From Burkholderiales bacterium (GTDB lineage: Bacteria; Pseudomonadota; Gammaproteobacteria; Burkholderiales; SG8-41), in the NCBI GenBank assembly GCA_030683105.1, contig JAUXMZ010000016.1, positions 56,752 to 120,751 on the forward strand: DNA of 64,000 bases. Direction: 5' to 3'. Position 1 is the stretch's first letter. Every line of letters starts with the position of its first letter. The position numbers and the translations under genes are program-made. The notes below the pieces were generated by a model, which saw nothing but the letters and a program-made list of their open reading frames with translations, was not told the DNA's origin and searched no databases. Positions 18,532 to 28,630 of the stretch are shown one piece after another.

Positions 18532-20228
18532 GGCTTGGCCTCGGGGGTGGGGCGGACGGGAAGGGCGGGGTCTTGCGCCGTGTTAGTGACGACCACGCGC
18601 CGGGTATCCCGGGCAATGACCTGCATCGGCAGCCCGGTTTTTACGAGCTCCGCATATTTATCAGGCGTCATCATGGCCAATGCGTAACGGGGGGTGCGCC
18701 AGGCGCGTTCGAATTCAGCCATATCACGCAACCCCAGATGCGGTTCCTGGGCAAGACCATATGCCATCTCGTCGGCGAAGGCAACCAGGGTTACCGGACG
18801 CTTGATGTAGTAGGGAAGCGTCTGCTCATAGGTACCCACGCTGTAGAACGGGGCATCGGGCTTCATATGCGGCGCGATTTCCTGCGCCAGATAATAAGCG
18901 GAAGAGGAACGCGCCAGGCTGTCGTGTCCCATCATCGCCAGCTGACCCGCGGCCAGACTCGAAAATGACAGCACGATCAATGCCGGTACCATGCCGCCGC
19001 GCCAGCACCGGTACAGCGCGTATCCGGCGCCGCACAGGAAAACGCCGCCGGTTGCGAGGAGCCAGGGTATGTATGCTTCATACAGCGCGACCGGTACTTC
19101 GTCGCTGGCAAAGCGCACGGCCTGCGGCGCCAGCGCCATGACCACCACGCCGAGCACCGGCAGCGGCGCCAGATGCCAGCGCAGCGAGTTCGCCTGGCGC
19201 TCGCTCAGATAAAGGCCCATGAGCAGGGCGAGCGCAGGATAGATCGGCATGATGTAGGAGGGCAGCTTGGATCCGGATACCGAGAAGAAGGCGAATATCA
19301 GCACAATCCACAACATCAGGAACCGCTGCGGCTGAAATTCAGCAGCTGCCCCGCGTGCTTTCCAGGACCGGGCCAAGGCATCGCACAGTATGCTCAGCCA
19401 GGGCAGGATCGTCAGTGCGAGAATGGGGAAGAAATACCACCATGGGCCGGGGCGGCGATGTCCCTTGGTCAAAAACCGCTGGAAATGCTCGTGGATGAAG
19501 AAAAAGTCGAAGAACCCCGGGTTGGCGATGGATACCGCCACAAACCACGGTGCTGCGATGGCAAGGAACAGCAGCCCGCCCGTCCACAGGCGCAGGCGGC
19601 GCAGCAGGCCGAAATCCCGTTGCACAACGATATAGGCGGCGAGCACCATGACCGGCAGCACCACGCCGATCAGTCCCTTGCTTAGCGCGGCGAGCGCCAT
19701 TCCCGCCCACGCTACATGCATCCATAGCCGGTTTTCGGCAGCCGTCGCCTGCTGGCGCAGCCCGAGCAGCAGCCCGCCCAGGGTCAGGGTCATGAAAAAA
19801 GTCAGGCCCATGTCGAGGGTGGCGACGTGGGCAACCAGAACATAGCCAAGGCTGCTCGCCAGTATCAAAGCCGCATACAAGCCGGCCAGCGCGCCAAACA
19901 GCATCGAGCCGATGACATAGGCCAGCACGATGCCGGCAAAGCCGGTCGCCGCCGGCCATATCCTGACGGTCCAATGATGTTGGCCGAACATCTCGTATGC
20001 GGCTGCGGTAGCCCAATACTGCAGCGGCGGTTTTTCGAAATACTTGACGCCGTTCAGGCGCGGGGTCAGCCAGTCACCGCTGACCGCCATCTCCCGCGGG
20101 ATCTCCGCGTAACGGCCTTCGTCGGGACGCACCAGCTTGCGGTAGTCGAGATTGCCGAACCAGAGGATGGCGAGCGCGGCCAGCAGCAATAAAAGCGTGC
20201 CTCGCTTAGGCAGGGTGGCAGTGGTCAT
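18528..20228 (-). CDS. arnT: Lipid A aminoarabinose transferase ArnT (glycosyltransferase family 83)
   Basis: This 566-residue polytopic inner-membrane protein has about twelve hydrophobic helices and a C-terminal periplasmic domain (about 430-560). The acidic loop LVRPDEGRYAEIPREMAVSG after the first helix is the conserved metal or catalytic loop of the PMT/GT-C fold. ArnT transfers L-Ara4N from undecaprenyl phosphate to lipid A phosphates, lowering surface charge and giving polymyxin resistance. It is translationally coupled to the flippase gene downstream. Confidence 0.9.
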   Translation of the reverse strand: MTTATLPKRGTLLLLLAALAILWFGNLDYRKLVRPDEGRYAEIPREMAVSGDWLTPRLNGVKYFEKPPLQYWATAAAYEMFGQHHWTVRIWPAATGFAGIVLAYVIGSMLFGALAGLYAALILASSLGYVLVAHVATLDMGLTFFMTLTLGGLLLGLRQQATAAENRLWMHVAWAGMALAALSKGLIGVVLPVMVLAAYIVVQRDFGLLRRLRLWTGGLLFLAIAAPWFVAVSIANPGFFDFFFIHEHFQRFLTKGHRRPGPWWYFFPILALTILPWLSILCDALARSWKARGAAAEFQPQRFLMLWIVLIFAFFSVSGSKLPSYIMPIYPALALLMGLYLSERQANSLRWHLAPLPVLGVVVMALAPQAVRFASDEVPVALYEAYIPWLLATGGVFLCGAGYALYRCWRGGMVPALIVLSFSSLAAGQLAMMGHDSLARSSSAYYLAQEIAPHMKPDAPFYSVGTYEQTLPYYIKRPVTLVAFADEMAYGLAQEPHLGLRDMAEFERAWRTPRYALAMMTPDKYAELVKTGLPMQVIARDTRRVVVTNTAQDPALPVRPTPEAKP

Positions 20229-20275
20229 GTCAGGAGTGTTTTATAGACGGGATGAAACGAATCATGGGTGAGCGA

Positions 20276-21403
20276 TCAGCAGGCATGAGACAGGCATTGT
20301 TCGGCGAGCTCGCTAAAGCATGTCTCGTCAGCCGAGGCCAGCTTGAGCGTGGGCGCATGCGCGAGCGCCGGGTAGTGCTTGAGGGTCGAGCGGGTGTAGG
20401 CGGGATCGTAGTGATTGATCAGCAGTTCTTCGATCAACGCTTCCCATTGCCGTGCGAGCGCGAGCTTTTTCCAGTGCGCGATGGTGCTGTGACCATACAG
20501 CGCGGTAAGGCATTCGAGCTTTTCGATCAGTACGGCGGGGTTGTTCAGGAAATGCTCGTATTCGTCCTTGAGCAATGCGGTGCGAACCGGAACGGGCGCT
20601 TCCAGCCTGATCGACTGGCTTTGCCACATCGCGGCGATCAGCGTTTCCGGCACGCGCAGGTTGCCTATTTTTTTGCTTTCCGCTTCGACAAAGACCGGCT
20701 GCTTCGGGGAGAATTTGCGCAATTCATCCCACACCAGGCTGTCGAACATTTTTTGCGATGGCTGCGGCGCATCGGGCAGGTCGCCGAGCACCGAGCCGCG
20801 GTGGGCGGCAAGCGCTTCGAGATCGAGCACCTGCGCGCCACGGGCCATCAGCGCACGCAACAGCCGGCTCTTGCCGGTTCCAGTGAGGCCGCAGATGACG
20901 CGCCAGCTAAATTTCAAAGGCAGCGTAACCAGATCCGCAACCACAGCGCGACGGTAGGATTTGTAGCCGCCTTCGAGCTGGGCGGCGCGCCACCCGATCT
21001 GATGCAGGACGTGGGCCAGCGCGCCGCTGCGGTTGCCGCCGCGCCAGCAATAGATGAGCGGCCGCCAGGTGCGCGGGCGGTCATGGAAACGTTCCTCCAG
21101 GTGGCGGGCGATGTTGATGCTGACCAGCGCCGCGCCGACTTTTTTGGCTTCAAATGCGGACGTCTGCTTATGCAGCGTGCCGACCTGCGCGCGCTGCACA
21201 TTGTCCAGAACCGGGCAGTTGATGGCGCCCGGAATATGGTCTTCGGCGAACTCGTCTTCGGAGCGAACGTCTATAATCTCGTCAAACTCGGACAGTTGTG
21301 CTACGGTTGCCGTGGCGGGCCCCCTGACGGCGGTGTGCAGGCTTGGCAGTACCCTCGGTGCAGGGACCTCATTGGTCGCGATGGAATCCATTTTTAAAGC
21401 CAT
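20276..21403 (-). CDS. mnmH: tRNA 2-selenouridine synthase MnmH (SelU)
   Basis: This 375-residue enzyme converts 2-thiouridine at the tRNA wobble position to 2-selenouridine using selenophosphate. The N-terminal rhodanese domain has FDEIIDVRSEDEFAEDHIPGA and the active-site Cys in IYCWRGGNRSGALAH. The P-loop GLTGTGKSRLLRAL (about 171-184) belongs to the geranyl-/seleno-transferase half. It is divergent from selD with only 20 bp between start codons; a start at 21391 is also possible. The pairing supports use of selenium by this organism. Confidence 0.94.
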   Translation of the reverse strand: MALKMDSIATNEVPAPRVLPSLHTAVRGPATATVAQLSEFDEIIDVRSEDEFAEDHIPGAINCPVLDNVQRAQVGTLHKQTSAFEAKKVGAALVSINIARHLEERFHDRPRTWRPLIYCWRGGNRSGALAHVLHQIGWRAAQLEGGYKSYRRAVVADLVTLPLKFSWRVICGLTGTGKSRLLRALMARGAQVLDLEALAAHRGSVLGDLPDAPQPSQKMFDSLVWDELRKFSPKQPVFVEAESKKIGNLRVPETLIAAMWQSQSIRLEAPVPVRTALLKDEYEHFLNNPAVLIEKLECLTALYGHSTIAHWKKLALARQWEALIEELLINHYDPAYTRSTLKHYPALAHAPTLKLASADETCFSELAEQCLSHAC

Positions 21404-21423
21404 GGCTATAGTTTACGGGAAAA

Positions 21424-22482
21424 ATGAACAAACCTCTTGATTCGGCACCGATAAAGCTCACCCAGTTGACCCACGGCGGTGGCTGAGGCTGCAAACTGAC
21501 GCCAGCGTTGCTGAGCGAAGTGCTTGCCCTGTCGCCGGTCACCCGGATCTTTCCTGATCTGCTGGTCGGCAAGGAGTCGAGCGACGATGCCGCGGTGTAT
21601 CGCATCAACGATACCCAGGCCATCGTTGCGACGACGGATTTTTTTACGCCCATCGTCGACGATCCCTATGATTTCGGCCGGATCGCGGCGACCAATGCCA
21701 TCTCGGATATCTACGCGATGGGGGCCACGCCTTTCCTCGCGCTTGGGCTTCTGGGCATGCCGGTCGGAAAGATTCCGGTTGAAATCATCCAGCGTATCGT
21801 TGCCGGCGGCCATTCGGTGTGCGAAGCCGTAGGGATACCGATAGGCGGCGGGCATTCGATCGATTCGACGGAACCGATTTACGGCCTGGTGGTGCTTGGT
21901 CTGGTGCATCCGGACAAGGTCAAGCGCAATGACCGGGCGCGGGATGGCGATGTGCTGATCCTCGGCAAGTCACTGGGTGTGGGCATACTCAGCGCCGCGC
22001 TCAAGAAAGGCGAGTTGAGCGCGCAGGCTTATCAGCAGATGCTAGCCACCACGACGCAACTCAATACGCCGGGTATTGCGCTGGCGGAGATGCCGGGGGT
22101 GCATGCGCTGACCGATATCACCGGATTCGGACTGCTCGGTCATCTGCTCGAAATCTGCCGGGGCTCCCGGCTCGCGGCAAAGATCAGGTTCAGCCAACTG
22201 CCGGTGCTGTCTGCCGCCCGTCCCCTGCTGGAGCAGGGTTATGCCACCGGCGCTTCCGACCGTAACTGGGCTAGTTACGAACGCGACGTCAGGCTGCCTG
22301 CCGCTGCTCCGGACTGGCACCGCATAATTCTGACCGATCCCCAGACCAGTGGCGGTCTGTTGGTGGCATGCGATACCGCATCCGTGCCCGGGGTACTAAG
22401 AGCGTTCCAGGAGCAGGGATTTCCGTACGCGGCGCAAATCGGGACGCTCGCCGCGGGTCTGCCGTCCGTCACGGTGATCTGA
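21424..22482 (+). CDS. selD: Selenide, water dikinase SelD, with probable selenocysteine at codon 21 (in-frame TGA)
   Basis: The frame reads MNKPLDSAPIKLTQLTHGGG, TGA (21484-21486), GCKLTPALL and onward, for 352 residues. In SelD the motif HGxGCGCK carries the catalytic Cys or Sec exactly at the TGA position, followed by the conserved Gly-Cys-Lys, so the TGA is very probably read as selenocysteine. Downstream are the ATP-binding DDAAVYRI, TTDFFTPIVDDPYDFGRIAATNAISD and TDITGFGLLGHL motifs. A weak stem (21488-21494 with 21508-21516) could be the bacterial SECIS. Starting at the next downstream codon would lose the catalytic residue and Lys. Confidence 0.9.
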
Positions 22483-22504
22483 TCTCGCGGCATGTGTGTA
22501 ACGG

Positions 22505-23110
22505 CTATCGCAGCAGAGGCCTTAACGTTTTCCATACCGTGTCCATCATCAGGGGCTGTGCCGGTGCGGCCGGATGGATGCCGTCGGCCTGGAACAGGGC
22601 GCGGTCCTCGCCAAAGCCCTCAAGCAGGAACGGCGCCAGCGCAAGGTTGCGGCGGCGTGCGAGATCGACAAACACCTGATGAAACTTCTCACCGTAAATG
22701 GGGCCATAATTGGGCGGCAGGCGCATTCCGATGAGCAATACCCGGGCCTTGAACCTCCGGCACGTCTGGATGATCGCCTCAAGGTTGGCGCGCATGGCCT
22801 CGAGATTCTGGCCGCGCAGCCCGTCATTGGCGCCCAGCGCAATAATCACGATGGCGGGGCGGTGCGCCTCCAGGGCCGAGGCAATGCGATTTTTACCGCC
22901 GAGGGTGGTTTCCCCGCTGATGCTGAGATTGATTACTTTATAATCCTTGTTTTCAGCATGCAGTTTTTTCTGCAACAGGCTTACCCAACCCTGCTCCTGA
23001 GGCAATCCGTAGCCGGCCGACAGACTGTCGCCGTATACCATGATGGTCGCCGCAAGGCCGGGCGCGGCCGGCAGCATCAGCATCAAAACGAAAAGAAAAC
23101 GAAAAATCAT
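22505..23110 (-). CDS. tesA: Arylesterase / acyl-CoA thioesterase I, GDSL family
   Basis: The 201-residue secreted SGNH hydrolase has a signal peptide ([20 protein letters not shown]), block I VYGDSLSAGYG with the catalytic Ser, block III GANDGLRG and the catalytic pair in DGIHPAAP. It resembles E. coli TesA. The ATG at 23110 is preferred to longer in-frame starts because the signal peptide begins there. It is divergent from the ybbA-like ATPase and the two start codons share the tetranucleotide CATG, as in the tesA/ybbA arrangement of other proteobacteria. Confidence 0.92.
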   Translation of the reverse strand: MIFRFLFVLMLMLPAAPGLAATIMVYGDSLSAGYGLPQEQGWVSLLQKKLHAENKDYKVINLSISGETTLGGKNRIASALEAHRPAIVIIALGANDGLRGQNLEAMRANLEAIIQTCRRFKARVLLIGMRLPPNYGPIYGEKFHQVFVDLARRRNLALAPFLLEGFGEDRALFQADGIHPAAPAQPLMMDTVWKTLRPLLR

Positions 23111-23801
23111 GAATGACACTTTGAGCACGACCATAGTCCAGGTTGCTGCATTGGGCAAACAGGTTACCACCGGCAGCGCGCAGCTGACCATACTCCGGGA
23201 TATTAGTTTCAATGTGAGCGCCGGAGAGGCAGTGGCCATAGTCGGGGTGTCGGGTTCGGGAAAGTCGACGCTGCTCGGCCTGATGGCCGGGCTGGACACG
23301 CCGACTTCAGGATCGGTGGCTGTCAATGGACAGGACCTGTTTGCTCTCGACGAGGATGGCCGTGCCGCATTGCGCGGCCAGATGATGGGTTTCGTGTTCC
23401 AGTCGTTTCATCTGCTGCCCGAATTTACCGCACTCGAAAATGTCATGCTGCCGCTCGAACTGGCCGGTGATGCAGGTGCGCGCGAGGCAGCACAAGCGTT
23501 GCTCGAGCGTGTCGGGGTGGGTGACAGGCTCGGCCATTATCCCAAGCAGCTATCAGGCGGCGAGCAGCAGCGCGTTGCCATCGCGCGGGCGTTCGTAACG
23601 CGTCCGGCGCTGCTGCTGGCGGATGAGCCGACCGGGAATCTCGATGCCGATACCGGCGCTAACATCATCGAGCTCATGTTCGAACTCAATCGCGAGCGCG
23701 GCACCACGCTGCTGCTGGTGACGCATGACGAGACCTTGTCGCGCCGCTGCACGCGGGTGCTGCGGCTCGTCGGCGGTATGTTACAGAAAAGTGAGGCGTA
23801 A
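23109..23801 (+). CDS. ybbA: ABC transporter ATPase, YbbA type
   Basis: This 230-residue ATPase of the LolD/MacB family has Walker [15 protein letters not shown] (about 47-60), Q-loop [12 protein letters not shown], signature [15 protein letters not shown] and Walker [13 protein letters not shown]. It works with the FtsX-like permease encoded next. YbbA-YbbP systems are linked to envelope lipid or lipoprotein-related functions, but the substrate is not established. The start overlaps that of tesA on the opposite strand. Its last codons lie in the GTGAGGC repeat. Confidence 0.92.
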   Translation: MNDTLSTTIVQVAALGKQVTTGSAQLTILRDISFNVSAGEAVAIVGVSGSGKSTLLGLMAGLDTPTSGSVAVNGQDLFALDEDGRAALRGQMMGFVFQSFHLLPEFTALENVMLPLELAGDAGAREAAQALLERVGVGDRLGHYPKQLSGGEQQRVAIARAFVTRPALLLADEPTGNLDADTGANIIELMFELNRERGTTLLLVTHDETLSRRCTRVLRLVGGMLQKSEA

Positions 23802-23818
23802 GACGTGAGGCGTGAGGC
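23791..23818. repeat. GTGAGGC 7-bp tandem repeat
   Basis: Four consecutive heptamers, GTGAGGC-GTAAGAC-GTGAGGC-GTGAGGC, cover the ybbA stop codon (TAA at 23799-23801) and the start of the 64-bp gap before the permease gene. The period is again 7 bp, but the core differs from the other arrays in this window. Confidence 0.85.
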
Positions 23819-23865
23819 GAAAGCCCGCGCAGATCTGAACGCCTCGCGCATTTCTTGGACATGAT

Positions 23866-26364
23866 ATGAAACTCCTCAAGGACATCAAACTGGCGTTACG
23901 GCTTCTGGTGCGCGACGGTCGCGCCGGGGAATTGACGCTGATTGCCGTGGCGCTGGTCATCGCGGTCGCAAGCGTGACGACCGTCGATTTTTTCACCGAT
24001 CGCGTGCACCGCGCCCTGAACCGGCAGGCGGATCAACTGCTCGGCGCCGACCTGGTGGTGGTGGCCGACCGGCCGCTGCCGCAGGAATTCGAAAGCGAGG
24101 CATTGCGCCGCAATCTGGCCGTAACGCGCATGATGCGTTTTCCGAGCATGATGTTGCGCGAGGATAAAAACGCGCTTTCCAGCGTCAAGGTGGTCAGTGC
24201 AGGTTACCCGTTGCGCGGCGAGTTGCGCATAACAGACCGTCTTTATGGCCCCGACCGGCGGGCCGAATCCATTCCGGCGCCGGGCACGGTGTGGGTCGAC
24301 GAGAAACTGTTCACGCAGCTTGAACTGACCATGGGCGACAGCGTGGGTCTTGGCGCCGGCGAGTTCAAGGTCGCGGCGATTCTTACCCATGAGCCTGACA
24401 GCGCGATCGGATTCATCAACGCGGGCCCGGGCATCATTTTGAATGAGGCTGATATCGGTGCCACCGGCCTGGTTCAGGACAGCAGCCGCATCCGTTACCG
24501 GTTGCAGCTTGCGGGATCCCCCGAGCGCGTGGAGGCGTACCGGGAATGGGCATTGACGCGACTTCAGCCCGGGCAACGGGTTGAAGGCATACGCGATGCC
24601 CGTCCCGAGATCCGTTCGGCGCTCGAGCGCGCGGAAAAATTCCTGAGTCTGGCGGCATTGGTCAGCGTGATCATTGCCGCGGTTGCGATTGCGCTGGCGA
24701 CCCGGCGATTTCTGCAGCGCCATCTCGACGGCTGCGCCATCATGCGTTGTCTGGGCGCAAGCCAGGGCCAGTTGGTGCGGTTGTATATCATGCATTTTGT
24801 ACTGTTGGGCTTCGCGGCAAGCATAGTCGGCTGCGTACTCGGCGTGGCTGCGCAGGCGGCGTTGGCGCGCTGGCTTGGGGGGCTGGTTGCGGTGCAATTG
24901 CCGGCACCGGGGGGCTGGCCGGCGCTGCATGGCCTGATCACCGGCATGGCGCTGTTGCTGGGTTTTGCGCTGCCGCCGCTCATCAGCCTGGGCCGGGTCT
25001 CGACGTTGCGGGTACTGCGGCGGGAGTTCGGGCTGCCCGGCGGAGCGGGGATGGCGGGCTACCTGCTCGGATTTTCCGTCATTGGCGTCATGATCCTGTT
25101 CAAAGCTCATGATTTCAGACTCGGGGCGTTGGTGTTTGGCGGTTTTGCAGTGGCCATGGTGCTTGCCGGGCTGGTGACGTGGTTGCTGCTGCAACTGCTG
25201 TCCGGTCTCAGGGAGAGCGGTGTCAGTTGGCGCTTCGGCGTGGCCAACCTGAGGCGCCGGGCATTAGGCAGCGTCATTCAGATCGTGGCACTGGGCATCG
25301 GCGTGATGGCGCTGCTGACGCTGACCCTGATCCGTGGCGACCTGATGACGGCCTGGCAAACCAGCCTGCCGCGCGATGCCCCCAACCGTTTCGTGATCAA
25401 TATCCAGCCCGACCAGCTCGAACCGCTCGCTGCTTTCTTTGCGACGCGCGGGATGGCTAAACCCGGGGTGTTCCCCATGGTGCGGGGGCGTCTGCTCAGG
25501 ATCAATGACCGCGCCGTATCGTCGGCTGATTACACCGATGACCGGGCGCGGCGCCTGATCGACCGGGAATTCAATCTGTCGTGGGCGGATCGCATGCAGC
25601 CCGATAACCGGATCGTCGCCGGTCAGTGGTGGCCGGCCGCGACTCCCCGCACAGCCCAGCTGTCGGTGGAGGAGGGCATAGCCGCGACATTGGGCATAGT
25701 CCTGGGTGACGAGCTGACCTACGACATTGCCGGCAGCATCATCACCGCCAGCGTAACCAGTCTGCGCAAGGTTGACTGGGACAGCTTCAATGTTAATTTT
25801 TTTGTGGTCTCGCCACCGGGATGGCTGGCCGAGCAGCCGGTAAGCTACATCACGAATTTCTACCTGCCGCCAGGCAATGCCGAGATGCTCAACGCGCTCA
25901 TCAGCCAGTTTCCCAATTTTCTTCTGATCGATGTGGCGCAGGTCATGGCCCAGGTGCAGAAAATAATGGACCAGGTTGCCCGTGCGGTGCAGTTCGTATT
26001 CCTGTTTACGTTGTTTGCGGGACTGGTGGTGCTTTACTCGGCGATCGCCAGCACCCAGGACGAACGCCTTTACCGCGCGGCAATCATGCGTACCCTGGGG
26101 GCGAGCCGCGGACAGCTGTCGCGCGCCAACCTGGCAGAGTTTGCAGTGATCGGTGCGCTTGCCGGATTGATTGCGGCCGCGGGCGCCAACACCCTGGGCG
26201 CCGTTCTGGCATCCCGGATTCTGAATCTGGGCTTCAGTTTTAATGTGACTGTTTGGGTCGCGGGGATAGTTTTCGGAGCCGTGGGCGTGGCCGCCGCCGG
26301 CCATCTGGGCACCCGGAAGATGCTCCGTACCGCACCATTGCAGTCGCTGCGTAATATTGGCTGA
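23866..26364 (+). CDS. ybbP: FtsX-like ABC permease, YbbP type
   Basis: The 832-residue permease has a cytoplasmic start, a first membrane helix (about 20-40), a large periplasmic MacB_PCD-like domain, then two FtsX domains (about 255-385 and 705-825) and central helices (about 395-450). The [16 protein letters not shown] stretch typifies the YbbP family. It forms an exporter-type complex with the upstream ATPase; no binding protein is encoded nearby. YbbP's exact cargo is not known. Confidence 0.88.
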   Translation: MKLLKDIKLALRLLVRDGRAGELTLIAVALVIAVASVTTVDFFTDRVHRALNRQADQLLGADLVVVADRPLPQEFESEALRRNLAVTRMMRFPSMMLREDKNALSSVKVVSAGYPLRGELRITDRLYGPDRRAESIPAPGTVWVDEKLFTQLELTMGDSVGLGAGEFKVAAILTHEPDSAIGFINAGPGIILNEADIGATGLVQDSSRIRYRLQLAGSPERVEAYREWALTRLQPGQRVEGIRDARPEIRSALERAEKFLSLAALVSVIIAAVAIALATRRFLQRHLDGCAIMRCLGASQGQLVRLYIMHFVLLGFAASIVGCVLGVAAQAALARWLGGLVAVQLPAPGGWPALHGLITGMALLLGFALPPLISLGRVSTLRVLRREFGLPGGAGMAGYLLGFSVIGVMILFKAHDFRLGALVFGGFAVAMVLAGLVTWLLLQLLSGLRESGVSWRFGVANLRRRALGSVIQIVALGIGVMALLTLTLIRGDLMTAWQTSLPRDAPNRFVINIQPDQLEPLAAFFATRGMAKPGVFPMVRGRLLRINDRAVSSADYTDDRARRLIDREFNLSWADRMQPDNRIVAGQWWPAATPRTAQLSVEEGIAATLGIVLGDELTYDIAGSIITASVTSLRKVDWDSFNVNFFVVSPPGWLAEQPVSYITNFYLPPGNAEMLNALISQFPNFLLIDVAQVMAQVQKIMDQVARAVQFVFLFTLFAGLVVLYSAIASTQDERLYRAAIMRTLGASRGQLSRANLAEFAVIGALAGLIAAAGANTLGAVLASRILNLGFSFNVTVWVAGIVFGAVGVAAAGHLGTRKMLRTAPLQSLRNIG

Positions 26365-26395
26365 CCGGACCCCGGCTGCAACTGCCGGCCTGAGT

Positions 26396-26401
26396 TATAC
26401 T
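26396..26401 (+). promoter_or_regulatory. Possible -10 element upstream of rmuC
   Basis: TATACT lies 18 bp before the rmuC start region with a poor -35. It would give a very short leader. This is only a candidate. Confidence 0.3.
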
Positions 26402-26418
26402 CCGGTAAATTTTCGCGG

Positions 26419-27756
26419 ATGACCATGGCCGAAGTTATTGTCGCGCTAGTTGCTGTACTCGTTCTGATCGCGCTGGGGGTGCTAGGCCTGCGGCAGATGG
26501 GACTGGAGCGCGCGGTGAGGGATCTTCCCGGACAACTGGGCGCGGTGCTGGAGCAGAATCACCGCGCCATGCTGGTCGATCTGCACGACGGGCTGGCGAG
26601 ACAGGCGGAACGCGTAGGCGCCGCGCTTGCCGACACTTCCGACCGGCTGCGTGAACTGACCGGCCGGGAGCTGGCGCAAACGCGAGAGGCGCTGCAGGCG
26701 CTGCAAACGGCGCTGAACGAGAGTCTGGCGCAGAACCGGGAAGCATTGCAAAAAATACTTGCCGATGAAAGCCGCGCCGAGCAGGAACTCATCCAGAACA
26801 CCATGCATCGCTCGACGCTGCAGTTCACCACGTCGATCGAAGCCCTGACCCGGAAAATTGACGAGCGGCTGGAACAGATCAGCGGCCGCGTCAGCGAGCG
26901 CCTGGACGAGGGCTTTCGCAAGACCAATGAGACCTTCGTTAATGTCATGACGCGTCTTGCGACGATAGACGAAGCGCAGAAAAAAATCGAAGGACTGGCC
27001 AGCAACGTCGTCAGCCTGCAGGAGTTGCTCGGGGACAAGCGCGCGCGGGGTGCCTTCGGCGAAGTGCAGCTGGAAGCGCTGGTGCGTAATGTGCTGCCGC
27101 AGAGCAGCTATCGCATGCAGCATGTGCTGCCCAACGGCATGCGCGTGGACTGCCTGCTCAAGCTACCCGAGCCGACGGGATCGGTATGCATAGATTCCAA
27201 ATTCCCGCTCGAAAACTACCATCGCATGCTTGACAGCGGGTCGTCCGAGACTGAGCGCGCTGCGGCACAGCGCCAGTTCAAGACCGACCTGAAAATACAT
27301 ATCGACGCCATTGGCAGCAAGTACATTATCTCCGGCACTACTTCGGACGGCGCGGTGATGTTCGTGCCGGCAGAGGCGGTGTTCGCGGAGATTCATGCTT
27401 ATCATGCTGATATCGTCGATTATGCGATGCAGCGGCGGGTGTGGATCGTATCGCCGACGACCATGATGGCGGTTTTAAACACCGCACGGGCGGTGCTCAA
27501 GGACGTGGAAACGCGCAAGCAGATCCACATCATCAAGGACGAACTCGGCAAACTCGGCAAGGACTTCGCCCGATTCGACGAACGTATGCGCAAGCTTGCC
27601 GATCATGTGCGCCAGGCGCATGAAGATGCGGAACAGGTCCAGATCAGCAGCCGCAAGATATCCGACCGGTTTGCGAGCATCGAGCGCGTTGAACTCGACC
27701 GGGATGAATCGTCACCGTTGCGGGCGGTTGAGATAAAAGATGAAAATCAGGGTTAG
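26419..27756 (+). CDS. rmuC: DNA recombination protein RmuC
   Basis: The 445-residue protein has one N-terminal membrane helix (about 5-25), a long coiled coil (about 35-190) and the RmuC nuclease-like domain (about 200-390) with GAFGEVQLEALVRN, CIDSKFPLENYHRML and VIVSPTTMMAVLNTARAV-type motifs (here WIVSPTTMMAVLNTARAV). RmuC limits inversions between short inverted repeats, which is of interest given the many inverted repeats in this genome. A start at 26425 is equally possible. Confidence 0.92.
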   Translation: MTMAEVIVALVAVLVLIALGVLGLRQMGLERAVRDLPGQLGAVLEQNHRAMLVDLHDGLARQAERVGAALADTSDRLRELTGRELAQTREALQALQTALNESLAQNREALQKILADESRAEQELIQNTMHRSTLQFTTSIEALTRKIDERLEQISGRVSERLDEGFRKTNETFVNVMTRLATIDEAQKKIEGLASNVVSLQELLGDKRARGAFGEVQLEALVRNVLPQSSYRMQHVLPNGMRVDCLLKLPEPTGSVCIDSKFPLENYHRMLDSGSSETERAAAQRQFKTDLKIHIDAIGSKYIISGTTSDGAVMFVPAEAVFAEIHAYHADIVDYAMQRRVWIVSPTTMMAVLNTARAVLKDVETRKQIHIIKDELGKLGKDFARFDERMRKLADHVRQAHEDAEQVQISSRKISDRFASIERVELDRDESSPLRAVEIKDENQG

Positions 27757-27807
27757 CGCATGACTGGGCCTGACGCTGGCATGATCGCCCGACCGGCATA
27801 CTGATCC

Positions 27808-28629
27808 ATGGACTGGTTCAGGCGCTGGCGTCGCGCCAGAATAGTGCGGCGCGCTGACTTTAACGAGTCGGTCTGGCTGGAAACCGTGAACCATTACCCG
27901 TTTATCGCCGCCATGACGCAAGGCGAGCGCGCGCGCATGAGGGAATGGGTGATTTTGTTCCTGCATCACAAGGCGGTTCATGGCGCGGGCGGCCTCGTGG
28001 TGCGTGACGAAATGCGCTACGCTATCGCGGCGCAGGCGTGTATTCTGATTTTGAACCTCGATCTGGATTATTACGGCGGCTGGCTGGAGGTGATCGTGTA
28101 TCCGGACGAATTCGTGGCTGAATATGAACACATGGACGACGATGGCGTCATGCACCAGGTGCGGGAACCCATGACAGGGGAGTCGTGGCTCCAGGGGCCG
28201 GTCATTCTGTCGTGGGCCGATGCCGCGGCACCCGATCAGGCGGCTGGTTATAACGTCGTTATTCACGAGTTTGCGCACAAGCTGGACATGCTCAATGGGG
28301 ATGCCAACGGTTTCCCGCCACTGCACTCCGACATGAGCCGGGATGCGTGGTCCGGGGCTTTCACCAGCGCTTATGCCGATTTCTGCCGGCGTGTCGAGGC
28401 GGGGGAGCAGACCACGATCGATCCTTATGCGGCAGACGACCCGGCGGAGTTTTTCGCGGTGACGAGCGAGGCTTTTTTCGAGATGCCGCAGACGTTGCAT
28501 ACGGCGTATCCGGACGTCTACCGCCAGCTCGCGCTGTTTTTCCGGCAGGATCCTGTGCTCAGGGAACGGCCCGAGATCATGTGCTCTGGCGAGAAGCCGG
28601 TGTGCGGGAGTCGCGGACCAGGCCGCTAA
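27808..28629 (+). CDS. M90 family zinc peptidase, MtfA-like
   Basis: The 273-residue cytoplasmic protein has the zincin motif VVIHEFAHKLDMLNG (about 151-165) and the downstream acidic FFAVTSEAFFEMP that completes the metal site. ILSWADA is typical of MtfA. In E. coli MtfA binds the Mlc repressor and has aminopeptidase activity; no Mlc gene is visible here. The stop is separated from the next GTG start by only one base. Confidence 0.88.
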   Translation: MDWFRRWRRARIVRRADFNESVWLETVNHYPFIAAMTQGERARMREWVILFLHHKAVHGAGGLVVRDEMRYAIAAQACILILNLDLDYYGGWLEVIVYPDEFVAEYEHMDDDGVMHQVREPMTGESWLQGPVILSWADAAAPDQAAGYNVVIHEFAHKLDMLNGDANGFPPLHSDMSRDAWSGAFTSAYADFCRRVEAGEQTTIDPYAADDPAEFFAVTSEAFFEMPQTLHTAYPDVYRQLALFFRQDPVLRERPEIMCSGEKPVCGSRGPGR

Positions 28630-28630
28630 A

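Noticed and set aside
21508..22482. selD as a truncated or frameshifted pseudogene starting at 21508
   Set aside because: The upstream frame is intact except for one TGA at the known Cys/Sec position, and the motif on both sides is perfect, so Sec decoding is the better reading.
23896..25194. Long open frame antisense to the ybbP permease
   Set aside because: It is composed of low-complexity Gln/His/Arg-rich sequence typical of the complement of a GC-rich membrane-protein gene.
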